DNA from: Bacteroidales bacterium UBA5433
GTDB taxonomy: Bacteria; Bacteroidota; Bacteroidia; Bacteroidales; UBA932
Reading direction: 5' to 3'
Length of the DNA: 64,000 bases
Assembly (NCBI GenBank): GCA_002427525.1
Contig: DIRP01000012.1
Span: 50,413-114,412 of the forward strand
Under the pieces are notes generated by a model. That model saw nothing but the letters and a program-made list of their open reading frames with translations. It made no database searches and was not told the DNA's origin. Both the position numbers and the translations under genes were made by a program. Shown here piece after piece: positions 24,512 through 32,689 of the stretch (its first letter is position 1; every line of letters starts with the position of its first letter).

Positions 24512-25101
24512 TCTGACTTGTTGGTAAGCAAATTTTCATACGAACTGTCAATAAGGCCGATGTTCCCGTCTTTTAATCTTTGGTACCACTTTTGTATTTG
24601 CTGGAGTACTTGTGGTAACAACATATCCACCGGGTAGTGGGTATTTGTTTCAAGAAGTATGGAGGTAGGATTGGGAGCTCCCGGAAAATGGCATTGGTTG
24701 ACATTGATTCCAAAACCTATAATACTGGACAAGAGTTTGTTTCCGGACACCTGATGCTCAATGAGAATTCCGCAAATTTTTTTTGAGTTAATATAAATGT
24801 CGTTTGGCCATTTAATGACGGCATCCGGGCCTAAGGCCTGAAGGAAATCACAAATGGCAAGCGCAGTACACTTTGAAATGAGAAATTGCTTATTGGTTGG
24901 AAGAAATACTGGCCGTAACAGAAGGGTAGCCAGCAAATTCATGCCTTTACTACTTTCCCAGTGGCGGTTATACTGTCCGCGGCCGCTGGTTTGGTATAAG
25001 GCGGTCCATACCGTGCCTTCCGGGGCATGTTCCAGGTTGCGCCGGGCCTCTGAGTTGGTAGAATCAATTTCTTCCAAACGGATGATGCGTGGTTCAAACA
25101 T
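24442..25101 (-). CDS. birA: Biotin-protein ligase lacking its C-terminal domain
   Basis: The 219-residue protein has the biotin ligase catalytic core: EEIDSTNSEARR, the biotinyl-AMP loop TSGRGQYNRHWESSKGMN, VIKWPNDIYINSKKICGIL and IIGFGINVNQ. It is the group I form without a DNA-binding domain. After about residue 190 the sequence (NKSDYEKNRTID…GPCSD) no longer resembles the family, and the SH3-like C-terminal domain expected for another 30-40 residues is absent. This tail is read antisense through the end of pyrF. Either the gene has been cut back by a rearrangement and acquired a new stop, or the C-terminal domain is dispensable here. Its candidate promoter faces that of rsfS. Confidence 0.85.
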   Translation of the reverse strand: MFEPRIIRLEEIDSTNSEARRNLEHAPEGTVWTALYQTSGRGQYNRHWESSKGMNLLATLLLRPVFLPTNKQFLISKCTALAICDFLQALGPDAVIKWPNDIYINSKKICGILIEHQVSGNKLLSSIIGFGINVNQCHFPGAPNPTSILLETNTHYPVDMLLPQVLQQIQKWYQRLKDGNIGLIDSSYENLLTNKSDYEKNRTIDSANNLAASAGPCSD

Positions 25102-25106
25102 TGTCG

Positions 25107-25114
25107 CAAAAGTA
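25107..25114 (-). promoter_or_regulatory. Candidate -7 box for birA
   Basis: The minus strand reads TACTTTTG, matching TAnnTTTG, and ends only 5 bases from the birA ATG at 25101. Transcription from it would give an mRNA with essentially no leader. Confidence 0.4.
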
Positions 25115-25126
25115 CTAATTTATCCT

Positions 25127-25134
25127 TACCTTTG
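25127..25134 (+). promoter_or_regulatory. Candidate -7 box for rsfS-ftsH-cdsA-psd
   Basis: TACCTTTG matches TAnnTTTG and lies 20 bases before the rsfS ATG at 25155. A TTG at 25101-25103 is a possible but distant (23-base spacer) -33 element. Confidence 0.45.
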
Positions 25135-25154
25135 TAAGGGTTTGAAACATATAT

Positions 25155-25496
25155 ATGAAAGAGCTTAAAGTCATAGCTGAAGCCATGCTGGAAAAGAAAG
25201 CACAAGGTGTTTGCAGTATGGATCTCAGGAAATTGGGGACTGCCATTTGCGATTATTTTGTTATTTGCCATGCAGACTCGGGGATTCAGGTAGAAGCCAT
25301 TGCAAATGAAGTGGAAGAACAGATGTTGGTTCAACTGAATCGTCCTGTGATCAGGAGCCAGGGAAAGGAAAACCGATTTTGGGTAATCCTGGATTATTCA
25401 GATATTGTAGTTCATATTTTTCAGACAGAATACAGACATTTCTACCGGCTGGAAGATTTGTGGGCAGATGCGGAAATGCAACATTATACAGATTAA
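25155..25496 (+). CDS. rsfS: Ribosomal silencing factor RsfS
   Basis: The 113-residue protein is a full-length RsfS/Iojap protein: GVCSMDLRKLGTAICDYFVICHADSG, HSQ-like region VIRSQGKENRFWVILDYSDIVVHIF, and the C-terminal YRLEDLWADAE. The family binds uL14 on the 50S subunit and blocks subunit joining when nutrients run low. It starts the operon with ftsH 13 bases downstream, the same order as in many Bacteroidota. Confidence 0.95.
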   Translation: MKELKVIAEAMLEKKAQGVCSMDLRKLGTAICDYFVICHADSGIQVEAIANEVEEQMLVQLNRPVIRSQGKENRFWVILDYSDIVVHIFQTEYRHFYRLEDLWADAEMQHYTD

Positions 25497-25509
25497 TTTA
25501 TAGCATATC

Positions 25510-27459
25510 ATGAACGGAAACGTCCCTAATAAAAATAACCCCAAACCTTCTTTACCTCCCGGGAAAAAGCGTTTTAATCCTTTTTTCTGGGTGTATATCA
25601 TTTTGATTGCAATTATCATCTTTTTCATGTTCTCAAACCGTTCCGGTGATCCCGTAAAGACAGAGTGGATAACAGTTAAAGAACAGATGGGACCGGGGTT
25701 TGAAATTGAAAAATTGGTTTATGTAAGCAATTTGCAGCGTGCAGAGTTGTATATTAAACCGGATGCCCTGGAACAATACAAAACAAAATTTGGAGATAAA
25801 ATCCCCAGGTTTGCTCCGCAATTTTACTTTATTGTATCTGACAGCTTTGACGCTGAAACACAATTTGAACAGTTGCGTAATTCACTTCCGGAGGAACAAC
25901 GTTTTAAAATAGAAGTAGAACAACGCTCCAGTTATTGGGGCAGGATCATAGATTGGTTGCTTTTCCCTTTGCTTCTGATACTTATGTGGGTCTTTATGTT
26001 CCGGCGGATGTCCAAAGGACCGGAAGGAGCGGGAGGCGGAGGAGGTATTTTTAATGTGGGACGTTCCCAGGCCAAGCTTTTTGAGAAAAATAAGACCACA
26101 GATCACGTAACCTTTAAAGATGTGGCAGGGTTAGAAGAGGCCAAAGTGGAAGTAATGGAAATTGTTGATTTTCTGAAGAATCCGGACCGTTATACCAACC
26201 TGGGCGGTAAAATCCCTAAAGGGGCTCTGCTGGTAGGACCTCCGGGAACAGGAAAAACATTGCTGGCAAAAGCTGTGGCAGGTGAGGCAAATGTACCTTT
26301 CTTTTCCATTTCCGGTTCCGACTTTGTAGAAATGTTTGTAGGTGTGGGTGCATCCAGGGTAAGGGATTTGTTCCGCCAGGCAAAAGAAAAGGCTCCCAGC
26401 ATTGTTTTTATAGATGAAATAGATGCGGTGGGCAGGGCACGTAGTAAAAACACGGGGTTTACTTCCAATGATGAGCGTGAAAACACACTAAACCAGCTGC
26501 TTACAGAAATGGATGGTTTTGGGACCAACAGCGGTGTCATTATTCTGGCTGCTACCAACAGGGCAGATATTCTGGATAAGGCCTTGTTGCGGGCAGGCCG
26601 TTTTGACCGGCAGATTCACGTGGATTTGCCGGAGTTGAAAGAACGCCTGGAAATATTTAAGGTACATTCCCGCGGACTAAAATTGGAAGCCGGTTTTGAA
26701 TTGGAATTTCTGGCAAAACAAACACCGGGTTTTTCCGGAGCAGATATTGCCAATGTATGTAACGAGGCGGCTCTTATTGCAGCACGTAAAAACAAAAAAG
26801 CTATACAAAAACAAGATTTTCTGGATGCCATCGACCGGATTGTAGGGGGGCTGGAACGGAAGAGTAAAATCATAAGTCCGCAGGAGAAACGTACCATTGC
26901 TTTTCACGAAAGCGGACATGCGACGGTTAGTTGGTTGCTCAAGCATGCCAATCCGTTGTTAAAGGTGACCATTATTCCCCGGGGCAGGGCTTTGGGAGCG
27001 GCCTGGTACTTGCCGGAGGAGCGTGCCATAACCACTGTGGAGCAGATGATGGATGAGATGGCCTCGGCTTTGGGAGGGAGGGCAGCTGAAGAATTGATGA
27101 TTGGACATATTTCCACAGGGGCTATGAACGACCTGGAAAAGGTTACACGTCAGGCATATGCCATGGTGGCTTATTTTGGTATGAGTGATGTGATTGGTAA
27201 TGTATCCTTTTACGACTCAACGGAAAATGCCGGGTTTAATCTGGGCAAACCATACAGCGAGCAAACTTCGCAATTGATTGATAAAGAGGTTAAACGGATT
27301 ATTGACCAGGCTTATGATACAGCGCGTGATATTTTAAATAAGAACAAAGACAACTTTTTAAAATTGGCAGAATTGCTGTTGGAAAAAGAAGTCATCTTCT
27401 CAGACGACCTGGAAGCCATTTTCGGGAAACGCGCCACGGCAGACGATACAAAAGCATAG
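25510..27459 (+). CDS. ftsH: ATP-dependent zinc metalloprotease FtsH
   Basis: The 649-residue inner-membrane protease has an N-terminal membrane segment (about 24-42), a periplasmic domain (about 45-140) and a second segment (146-164). A glycine-rich linker (GAGGGGGIF) leads to the AAA module with Walker A GPPGTGKT (243-250), Walker B IVFIDEIDAVG and the SRH region ATNRADILDKALLRAGRFDRQ. The zinc site HESGH follows, with a downstream Asp ligand. It degrades misfolded membrane proteins and short-lived regulators. The N-terminus (MNGNVPNKNNPKPSLPPGKK) is a polar Bacteroidota-type extension. Confidence 0.97.
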   Translation: MNGNVPNKNNPKPSLPPGKKRFNPFFWVYIILIAIIIFFMFSNRSGDPVKTEWITVKEQMGPGFEIEKLVYVSNLQRAELYIKPDALEQYKTKFGDKIPRFAPQFYFIVSDSFDAETQFEQLRNSLPEEQRFKIEVEQRSSYWGRIIDWLLFPLLLILMWVFMFRRMSKGPEGAGGGGGIFNVGRSQAKLFEKNKTTDHVTFKDVAGLEEAKVEVMEIVDFLKNPDRYTNLGGKIPKGALLVGPPGTGKTLLAKAVAGEANVPFFSISGSDFVEMFVGVGASRVRDLFRQAKEKAPSIVFIDEIDAVGRARSKNTGFTSNDERENTLNQLLTEMDGFGTNSGVIILAATNRADILDKALLRAGRFDRQIHVDLPELKERLEIFKVHSRGLKLEAGFELEFLAKQTPGFSGADIANVCNEAALIAARKNKKAIQKQDFLDAIDRIVGGLERKSKIISPQEKRTIAFHESGHATVSWLLKHANPLLKVTIIPRGRALGAAWYLPEERAITTVEQMMDEMASALGGRAAEELMIGHISTGAMNDLEKVTRQAYAMVAYFGMSDVIGNVSFYDSTENAGFNLGKPYSEQTSQLIDKEVKRIIDQAYDTARDILNKNKDNFLKLAELLLEKEVIFSDDLEAIFGKRATADDTKA

Positions 27460-27466
27460 ACATAAC

Positions 27467-28309
27467 GTGAGTACACTGGTAAAAAGAACGTTAAGCGGCC
27501 TGGTATTTATTGCTCTCATGGTACCGGGCATGCTTTTTCATCCCCTTGCGTATGCGGTTCTTATGTTGGTGTGCGTTAGTTTGATGACTATGGAATTTTA
27601 CCGTATGTCCCTTGATAGCTGGAATAAGCCGGGGCAGGTATTTGGCTTTCTTTCAGCAGTCCTTCTTTATCTGACTACGTATGTTATAGCCCGATACGGT
27701 TTGTGGGAAGCCCGTTATTTGTTGTTAATTATGCCACTGCCTGTTACAGCTGCGTGGATTACCGTCTTGTACAATAAATCGGAAGATGTACTCAAATTTG
27801 CTGCATACTTGTTTCTTCCTATACTCTATATTGCTGTTCCTTTTTCTATATTCAATTTTTTATCTTTTCCTTCGACAGGCACTTTTCAGGGATTCAGACT
27901 GTTATCCCTTTTTGTAATATTGTGGGCGTCTGATATTGGTGGCTACTTAATAGGGATGGGTTTTGGGCAGAAAAGCGGACACAAGCTTTTCCCCAGGATT
28001 TCACCTAAAAAATCGTGGGAAGGTTTTGCGGGAAGTATAGTGTTTGCCCAAGTGGCTGCTGCTGTGCTGAATGTGTGGGATCCTTTGTCCCTTCCCTGGG
28101 CTCATTACGCTGTTCTGGCTTTGATAATAAGTGTGTTTGGAGTACTCGGAGATTTAATTGAATCTGTTATGAAAAGGAGCTTCGGAGTAAAAGATACGGG
28201 TACCATTATGCCGGGACACGGAGGGTTACTTGACCGTTTTGATGCCGCTCTTATTGCACTTCCCATAGCAGTTATTTATATATTGTTTGTTAATTTGATT
28301 GTTTCATAA
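27467..28309 (+). CDS. cdsA: Phosphatidate cytidylyltransferase CdsA
   Basis: The 280-residue protein starts at GTG (27467), 7 bases after ftsH; no ATG nearby preserves the first membrane helix. It is a polytopic membrane protein with about eight hydrophobic segments. It carries the CDP-alcohol signature SPKKSWEGFAGSI and the C-terminal DLIESVMKRSFGVKDTGTIMPGHGGLLDRFDA motif that identifies CdsA. It makes CDP-diacylglycerol from phosphatidate and CTP for phospholipid synthesis, fitting the psd gene that overlaps its stop (TAATG). Confidence 0.95.
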   Translation: MSTLVKRTLSGLVFIALMVPGMLFHPLAYAVLMLVCVSLMTMEFYRMSLDSWNKPGQVFGFLSAVLLYLTTYVIARYGLWEARYLLLIMPLPVTAAWITVLYNKSEDVLKFAAYLFLPILYIAVPFSIFNFLSFPSTGTFQGFRLLSLFVILWASDIGGYLIGMGFGQKSGHKLFPRISPKKSWEGFAGSIVFAQVAAAVLNVWDPLSLPWAHYAVLALIISVFGVLGDLIESVMKRSFGVKDTGTIMPGHGGLLDRFDAALIALPIAVIYILFVNLIVS

Positions 28310-28965
28310 TGAGAATACATAAAGAAGGCATTGGAAGTATTCTGCTTGTTTTCACGTTTCTTGGCCTGTTGCTGGCAGCTATTTTTGTCTTCTCCTGGAA
28401 AAATGTGTGGGTGCTTACAGGCTTTGGCCTGGTAGCAGCCTATCTTATATTTCAGGTATTGGTCTTTTTTCGTATTCCCAACCGTAAAATCTTGATTAAC
28501 GATAACGGTGTAGTAGCACCGGCCGACGGAAAAATTGTTATGATAGAAGAGGTAATGGTAAACGAATTTCTTCAGGAAAAAAGGTTGCAGGTATCCATTT
28601 TTATGAACATTTTCAATGTCCATGTAAATTGGTATCCTTACGGAGGGACTATTGTCTATTACAAATACCATCCCGGTGACAAAATGGTTGCGTGGCACCC
28701 CAAATCTTCTGAAAAAAATGAGCATGCTATAGTATTTATACACCGAGGAGAACACACCATAGGTGTACGTCAAATTGCAGGACTCATTGCCCGGCGTGTA
28801 GTATGTAAGGCAAAAACCGGTAAACAGGTTTTACAGGGAAGTGAAATGGGTATTATAAAATTGGGTTCCAGACTTGATGTTTTGTTGCCTTTGGATGCAG
28901 AGGTCAAGGTAGAAATAGGGCAAAAGGTGTGGGGGTGTGAAACGTTGCTGGCTGTTCTTAAGTAA
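28309..28965 (+). CDS. psd: Phosphatidylserine decarboxylase
   Basis: The 218-residue protein has two N-terminal hydrophobic helices and the short (archaeal-type) Psd fold. Key segments are VVAPADGKIVMIEE, the His-containing MNIFNVHVNWYP, and the self-cleavage site MGIIKLGSRLDVLLP, where Ser of LGS becomes the pyruvoyl group. It produces phosphatidylethanolamine in the inner membrane. Its ATG overlaps the cdsA stop, and its own stop overlaps rpe (opposite strand) by 8 bases. Confidence 0.93.
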   Translation: MRIHKEGIGSILLVFTFLGLLLAAIFVFSWKNVWVLTGFGLVAAYLIFQVLVFFRIPNRKILINDNGVVAPADGKIVMIEEVMVNEFLQEKRLQVSIFMNIFNVHVNWYPYGGTIVYYKYHPGDKMVAWHPKSSEKNEHAIVFIHRGEHTIGVRQIAGLIARRVVCKAKTGKQVLQGSEMGIIKLGSRLDVLLPLDAEVKVEIGQKVWGCETLLAVLK

Positions 28966-29599
28966 TGGCCGAAATGGCAGCAATCGGATCTTTTGCTTTA
29001 AAAACATAGTTACCGGCTACCAGTATGTCGGCGCCTTTTTTGTATAATTTTCCTGCATTACCATCCTGTATTCCGCCGTCTACTTGTATGAGAAAGTCCA
29101 GGTGTTTTTCATTTCGCATGCGGTTAAGCTGCTCAATTTTTTCATAGGAGCTCTCAATAAAAGCCTGACCTCCAAAGCCCGGGTTTACAGACATGATTAA
29201 TACAAGGTCTGCATAATATATGGCCTGATCCAGCAGGGAAACAGGAGTAGCCGGATTTAAGGCGATTCCTGCCTTCATTCCCAAACGGCGTATTTCCTGC
29301 AAATCCCGGTTCAGGTGGGGACAGGCTTCGTAATGAACCGTTAGCCAATCAATTCCTGAGTCTTTGTAACGTTGGTAATACCGGGATGGCTCTACAACCA
29401 TCAGGTGTGCATCTAAAGGCTTTTTAGCGTGCTTTGCAATGGCTTCTATAACAGGAAATCCATAGGAAATGTTTGGAACAAAAACGCCGTCCATGATATC
29501 CAGATGAAAGCCCCAGGCAGGACTTTCATTGACCATGTTACATGAACGGGCCAAATGGCTGAAGTCAGCAGACAGCATAGATACGGATACTTTTCCCAT
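28958..29599 (-). CDS. rpe: Ribulose-phosphate 3-epimerase
   Basis: The 213-residue TIM-barrel protein interconverts ribulose 5-phosphate and xylulose 5-phosphate. Visible signatures are SMLSADFSHLARS at the N-terminus, HLDIMDGVFVPNISYG with metal-binding His and Asp, DAHLMVVEP, MSVNPGFGGQAFIESS, and QVDGGIQDGNAGKL with the catalytic Asp. It is the last gene of the minus-strand group dnaA-pepD-rpe; pepD ends 1 base upstream. Confidence 0.96.
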   Translation of the reverse strand: MGKVSVSMLSADFSHLARSCNMVNESPAWGFHLDIMDGVFVPNISYGFPVIEAIAKHAKKPLDAHLMVVEPSRYYQRYKDSGIDWLTVHYEACPHLNRDLQEIRRLGMKAGIALNPATPVSLLDQAIYYADLVLIMSVNPGFGGQAFIESSYEKIEQLNRMRNEKHLDFLIQVDGGIQDGNAGKLYKKGADILVAGNYVFKAKDPIAAISAIT

Positions 29600-29600
29600 G

Positions 29601-31052
29601 TTATACCTTTTTTAAAATTTCAAGAAGCAGGTCCCAGAATTTTTGAGTACTGTCTATATCCAATCTTTCTGCCGGTGAATGGACTCCCTTGATGGTAGGT
29701 CCAAAAGAAATCATATCCAGATTCGGATAGGCATCCAGAAAGATACCGCATTCCAGCCCGGCATGGATGGCCTTGACCTGAGCGGGAGTGTTGAACAGAT
29801 CCTTATAAGCTTTCTCGCTGATTTTTAATATGGGGGAATCAGGATTGGGTGCCCATCCCGGATATTCTCCTTCATGAACAACTTCTGCTCCGGCCAGGCG
29901 AAACAGGCTTTCAATACGGAATGCTGCATTTTTACGGGAAGAATTCAGGGCACTTCTTTGGCTTGTTCCAATACGGATGGTCTGCTCTTTGGCATCTGTT
30001 CTGACAGATGCCAGGTTGGTAGATGTTTCCACCAGCCCCGGTATTTCCTTGCTCATGGCAAGTACCCCGTGGGGGCAGGAGTACAACGCGGCAATAAGTC
30101 TTTCCGCTGTTTCTCCGTCTATGCATGTTTCCGGCACAGGGATTTCTGAAACTGCACTTGTGAGTTCCGGATCTGTGTGTTTGTGTTCCCGTTCCCATGC
30201 AGCAGCAAGTTCGTTAAAAAGATCTTTGAATTGTAGCGCGTCTTTTTTGCTGATAACACAAACAGCCGTCGCTTCGCGGGCTATGGCGTTGCGTTTGTTA
30301 CCTCCTGAAATATGGCTGATGTCCATACAAAATTTTTGCTGTGCATTCCACAGGAAACGAGCCAGTGTTTGTACAGCATTGCACAGGTCTTTGTGAATTT
30401 CATCCCCGCTGTGTCCTCCGGTACCGCCGGAGATGCTTACTTTGAGGGCAACCGGTTCGTCTGCCCGTGTAAGCGGAATTTCTTTATATTTGAAATAAGC
30501 CGAGGTATCAATCCCACCGGCACAGCCTATGAATATTTCCCCTTCATCTTCTGAGTCCAGGTTTAGCAAAATAGATCCTTGCATGAATCCCGGGGCAACG
30601 GCTCTGGCTCCGTCCAAACCGGTTTCTTCTTGTACCGTAAATAAGCATTCCAAAGGCCCGTGTTCCAGGGATTGGTCGTCCAGAACAGCCAGTTGGGCTG
30701 CTACACCAATACCGTCATCTGCGCCCAGGGTGGTGCCTTTTGCTTTAAGCCAGCCATCTTCCGTGTAGCATTGTATAGCGTCTTTTGCAAAATCAAAGGA
30801 GGTGCCTTCATTTTTTTCGCAAACCATATCTGTATGGCTTTGCAAGATTACACCGGGTCTGTTTTCCCGTCCGGCAGAAGCCGGCTTGCGTATGATGACA
30901 TTACCTGTTGCATCTGTTTTGTATTCCAGTCTGCGTTCTTTGGCAAATTGTTCCAGATAATGGGTTATAGCAGCTTCATTTCCGCTTTCTCGCGGGATTT
31001 TACATATTTCAAAAAAGAAATGAAATACAGGAGAAGGTTCCGGGATATGCAT
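29601..31052 (-). CDS. pepD: Aminoacyl-histidine dipeptidase (PepD-type)
   Basis: I start at the ATG at 31052 (483 residues; MHIPEPSPVFHFFFEICKIPRES), because the in-frame start at 31115 reads through the end of dnaA. It is an M20-family zinc dipeptidase: the first metal site is in VILQSHTDMVCEK, the bridging Asp in TTLGADDGIGVA, and the Glu pair in LFTVQEETGLDGA. The C-terminal lobe ends with FGPTIKGVHSPAERLDI, typical of PepD. It hydrolyses a broad range of cytoplasmic dipeptides including carnosine-like ones. It starts 10 bases after the dnaA stop and so is likely in the dnaA transcript. Confidence 0.93.
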   Translation of the reverse strand: MHIPEPSPVFHFFFEICKIPRESGNEAAITHYLEQFAKERRLEYKTDATGNVIIRKPASAGRENRPGVILQSHTDMVCEKNEGTSFDFAKDAIQCYTEDGWLKAKGTTLGADDGIGVAAQLAVLDDQSLEHGPLECLFTVQEETGLDGARAVAPGFMQGSILLNLDSEDEGEIFIGCAGGIDTSAYFKYKEIPLTRADEPVALKVSISGGTGGHSGDEIHKDLCNAVQTLARFLWNAQQKFCMDISHISGGNKRNAIAREATAVCVISKKDALQFKDLFNELAAAWEREHKHTDPELTSAVSEIPVPETCIDGETAERLIAALYSCPHGVLAMSKEIPGLVETSTNLASVRTDAKEQTIRIGTSQRSALNSSRKNAAFRIESLFRLAGAEVVHEGEYPGWAPNPDSPILKISEKAYKDLFNTPAQVKAIHAGLECGIFLDAYPNLDMISFGPTIKGVHSPAERLDIDSTQKFWDLLLEILKKV

Positions 31053-31062
31053 GGTATTGGGT

Positions 31063-32478
31063 TTAGCCGTTCTTGAGCTTTTTCTCAATGTCTGTAACGT
31101 ATTGCCGGAATACACGGTCGGTGTCCATCAAGTTGCAGACGGTATTACAGGAATGCAGTACGGTAGCATGGTCTTTGCCACCAATAAGTGATCCTATAGT
31201 AGAAAGTGAATTTTTTGTATGGTTCCGGCTTAGGTACATAGCAATCTGACGTGCCTGGCAAATTTCCCGTTTGCGGGTTTTTGATACCAATATATCCGGT
31301 TGAATACCAAAGTAGTTACAGACTGTTTTCTGGATTTCCTGTACAGTAATTTCTTTAGGTGTATTGTTAACCAGCCTGTCTGTAATGGTTCGTGCCAGTT
31401 GCAGTGTAATTGGTTTTTTGTTAAAGGTTGCCTGGGCAAGAAGGGAACATAATGTTCCTTCAATTTCCCGGACATTGGTGGTTACCTGGCGTGCAATAAA
31501 TTCAAGTACTTCCGGCGGTACTTCAACCCCTTCGTTGTAGGATTTTTTTTCCAGAATAGCCAGTCGGGTGGCATAATCCGGGGATTGTAATTCAGCTGAA
31601 AGACCCCATTTAAAGCGGGAAAGCAGTCTTTCGTCCAGGTCTTTCAGGTCAACAGGTGCCTTATCACTTGTGAGGATCAGCTGTTTACCTGATTGGTGCA
31701 GGTGGTTGAAAATGTTAAAATAAGCGTTTTGAGTTCCCGGCTTGCCGGCAAATTCCTGCACATCGTCAATAATCAGCACGTCTATCATTTGGTAGAACCG
31801 CATAAAATCCGTGAGTTTATTTTTTATGTTGACGGCATCCATGAATTGGATTTGGAACAAATTGGCAGAAACGTACAGTACGATTTTCTCCGGTAGCCGG
31901 TTTTTAATTTCTATACCAATTGCCTGAGCCAGGTGTGTCTTGCCCAAACCGGATCCTCCATAAATAAACAAAGGGTTAAAGGGACCTCCCGGTGTTTCGG
32001 CAATACTCATTCCCGCTATACGTGCCAGCCGGTTGCAGGGACCTTCTATAAAATTGTCAAAAGAGTACGCAGCGTTTAATTGCGGGTCAATTTTTATTTG
32101 CTGCAATCCCGGAACCACATACGGACTGGCAATGTCATCTTTGTTGATTCGGGAAAAAGGAATGGATTTGTTCTGGAAAGGTCCTTGACCCTGGTGAGGC
32201 ATAGGGACCCCTTTACTGTTCGAATCTACTTTTACACAGTATTCCAGTTTGGCGGAATTCCCCAACTCTTTTCTTAGGCAGTGTCCCAGAATGTCAATGA
32301 AGTGCTCCTCAATATATTCCCTGAAAAAGTGCGAAGGAACTTCTATTGTAAGGACATTGTTCTTCAGCTTAAGAGGTACAATGGGGTCAAACCATGTACT
32401 GAAGCTTGAAGATTGAATATTATCTTTGATAATAGACAAGCAATTATTCCAAACAATTTTGTGTGGTGACAGGGACAT
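31063..32478 (-). CDS. dnaA: Chromosomal replication initiator DnaA
   Basis: The 471-residue protein has all four DnaA domains. The N-terminal oligomerisation domain covers 1-75 and includes SFSTWFDPIVPL. A variable linker follows. The AAA+ module has Walker A GGSGLGKT (174-181) and Walker B VLIIDDVQEF. The C-terminal DNA-binding domain has IGSLIGGKDHATVLHSC, the helix that reads DnaA boxes. It initiates replication at oriC. A 211-base AT-rich stretch lies upstream, between it and the MlaD-like gene. Downstream are pepD and rpe on the same strand. Confidence 0.97.
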   Translation of the reverse strand: MSLSPHKIVWNNCLSIIKDNIQSSSFSTWFDPIVPLKLKNNVLTIEVPSHFFREYIEEHFIDILGHCLRKELGNSAKLEYCVKVDSNSKGVPMPHQGQGPFQNKSIPFSRINKDDIASPYVVPGLQQIKIDPQLNAAYSFDNFIEGPCNRLARIAGMSIAETPGGPFNPLFIYGGSGLGKTHLAQAIGIEIKNRLPEKIVLYVSANLFQIQFMDAVNIKNKLTDFMRFYQMIDVLIIDDVQEFAGKPGTQNAYFNIFNHLHQSGKQLILTSDKAPVDLKDLDERLLSRFKWGLSAELQSPDYATRLAILEKKSYNEGVEVPPEVLEFIARQVTTNVREIEGTLCSLLAQATFNKKPITLQLARTITDRLVNNTPKEITVQEIQKTVCNYFGIQPDILVSKTRKREICQARQIAMYLSRNHTKNSLSTIGSLIGGKDHATVLHSCNTVCNLMDTDRVFRQYVTDIEKKLKNG

Positions 32479-32689
32479 ATTAGGATTTGGGGTTAAAGTG
32501 TTACAAAAATGGTTGAAAAAAATGGTAAAAAAAAATGAAAAACACTTGTATTTTTGAAAAATTCAATAAAGCCTTAATAATCAAGCTGAAAAAAAACTAA
32601 ATTTCTAAAGTGCAGAAAATCAAGTATATACAAAAGTTGAAAAACTGCCTTTCGTTGATACATCAATGTTTAAGACAAAAACAGGGCTG
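32479..32689. other. AT-rich 211-base intergenic region upstream of dnaA
   Basis: The longest gene-free stretch that I can delimit. It is strongly AT-rich with many A-tracts on the plus strand, and contains a 12-base inverted repeat TTGATACATCAA at 32655-32666. AACAG/CTGTT repeats near 32682 next to a T-rich run (minus-strand sense) could be a weak terminator for the MlaD-like gene. I find no TTATCCACA-type DnaA box, so an origin role is unsupported. It presumably holds the dnaA promoter, but no clean TAnnTTTG is seen on the minus strand. Confidence 0.5.

Noticed and set aside
32479..32689. Chromosome origin beside dnaA
   Set aside because: The region is AT-rich but lacks any recognisable DnaA box, and dnaA is often not at oriC in this phylum. 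GC-skew over the whole genome would decide.
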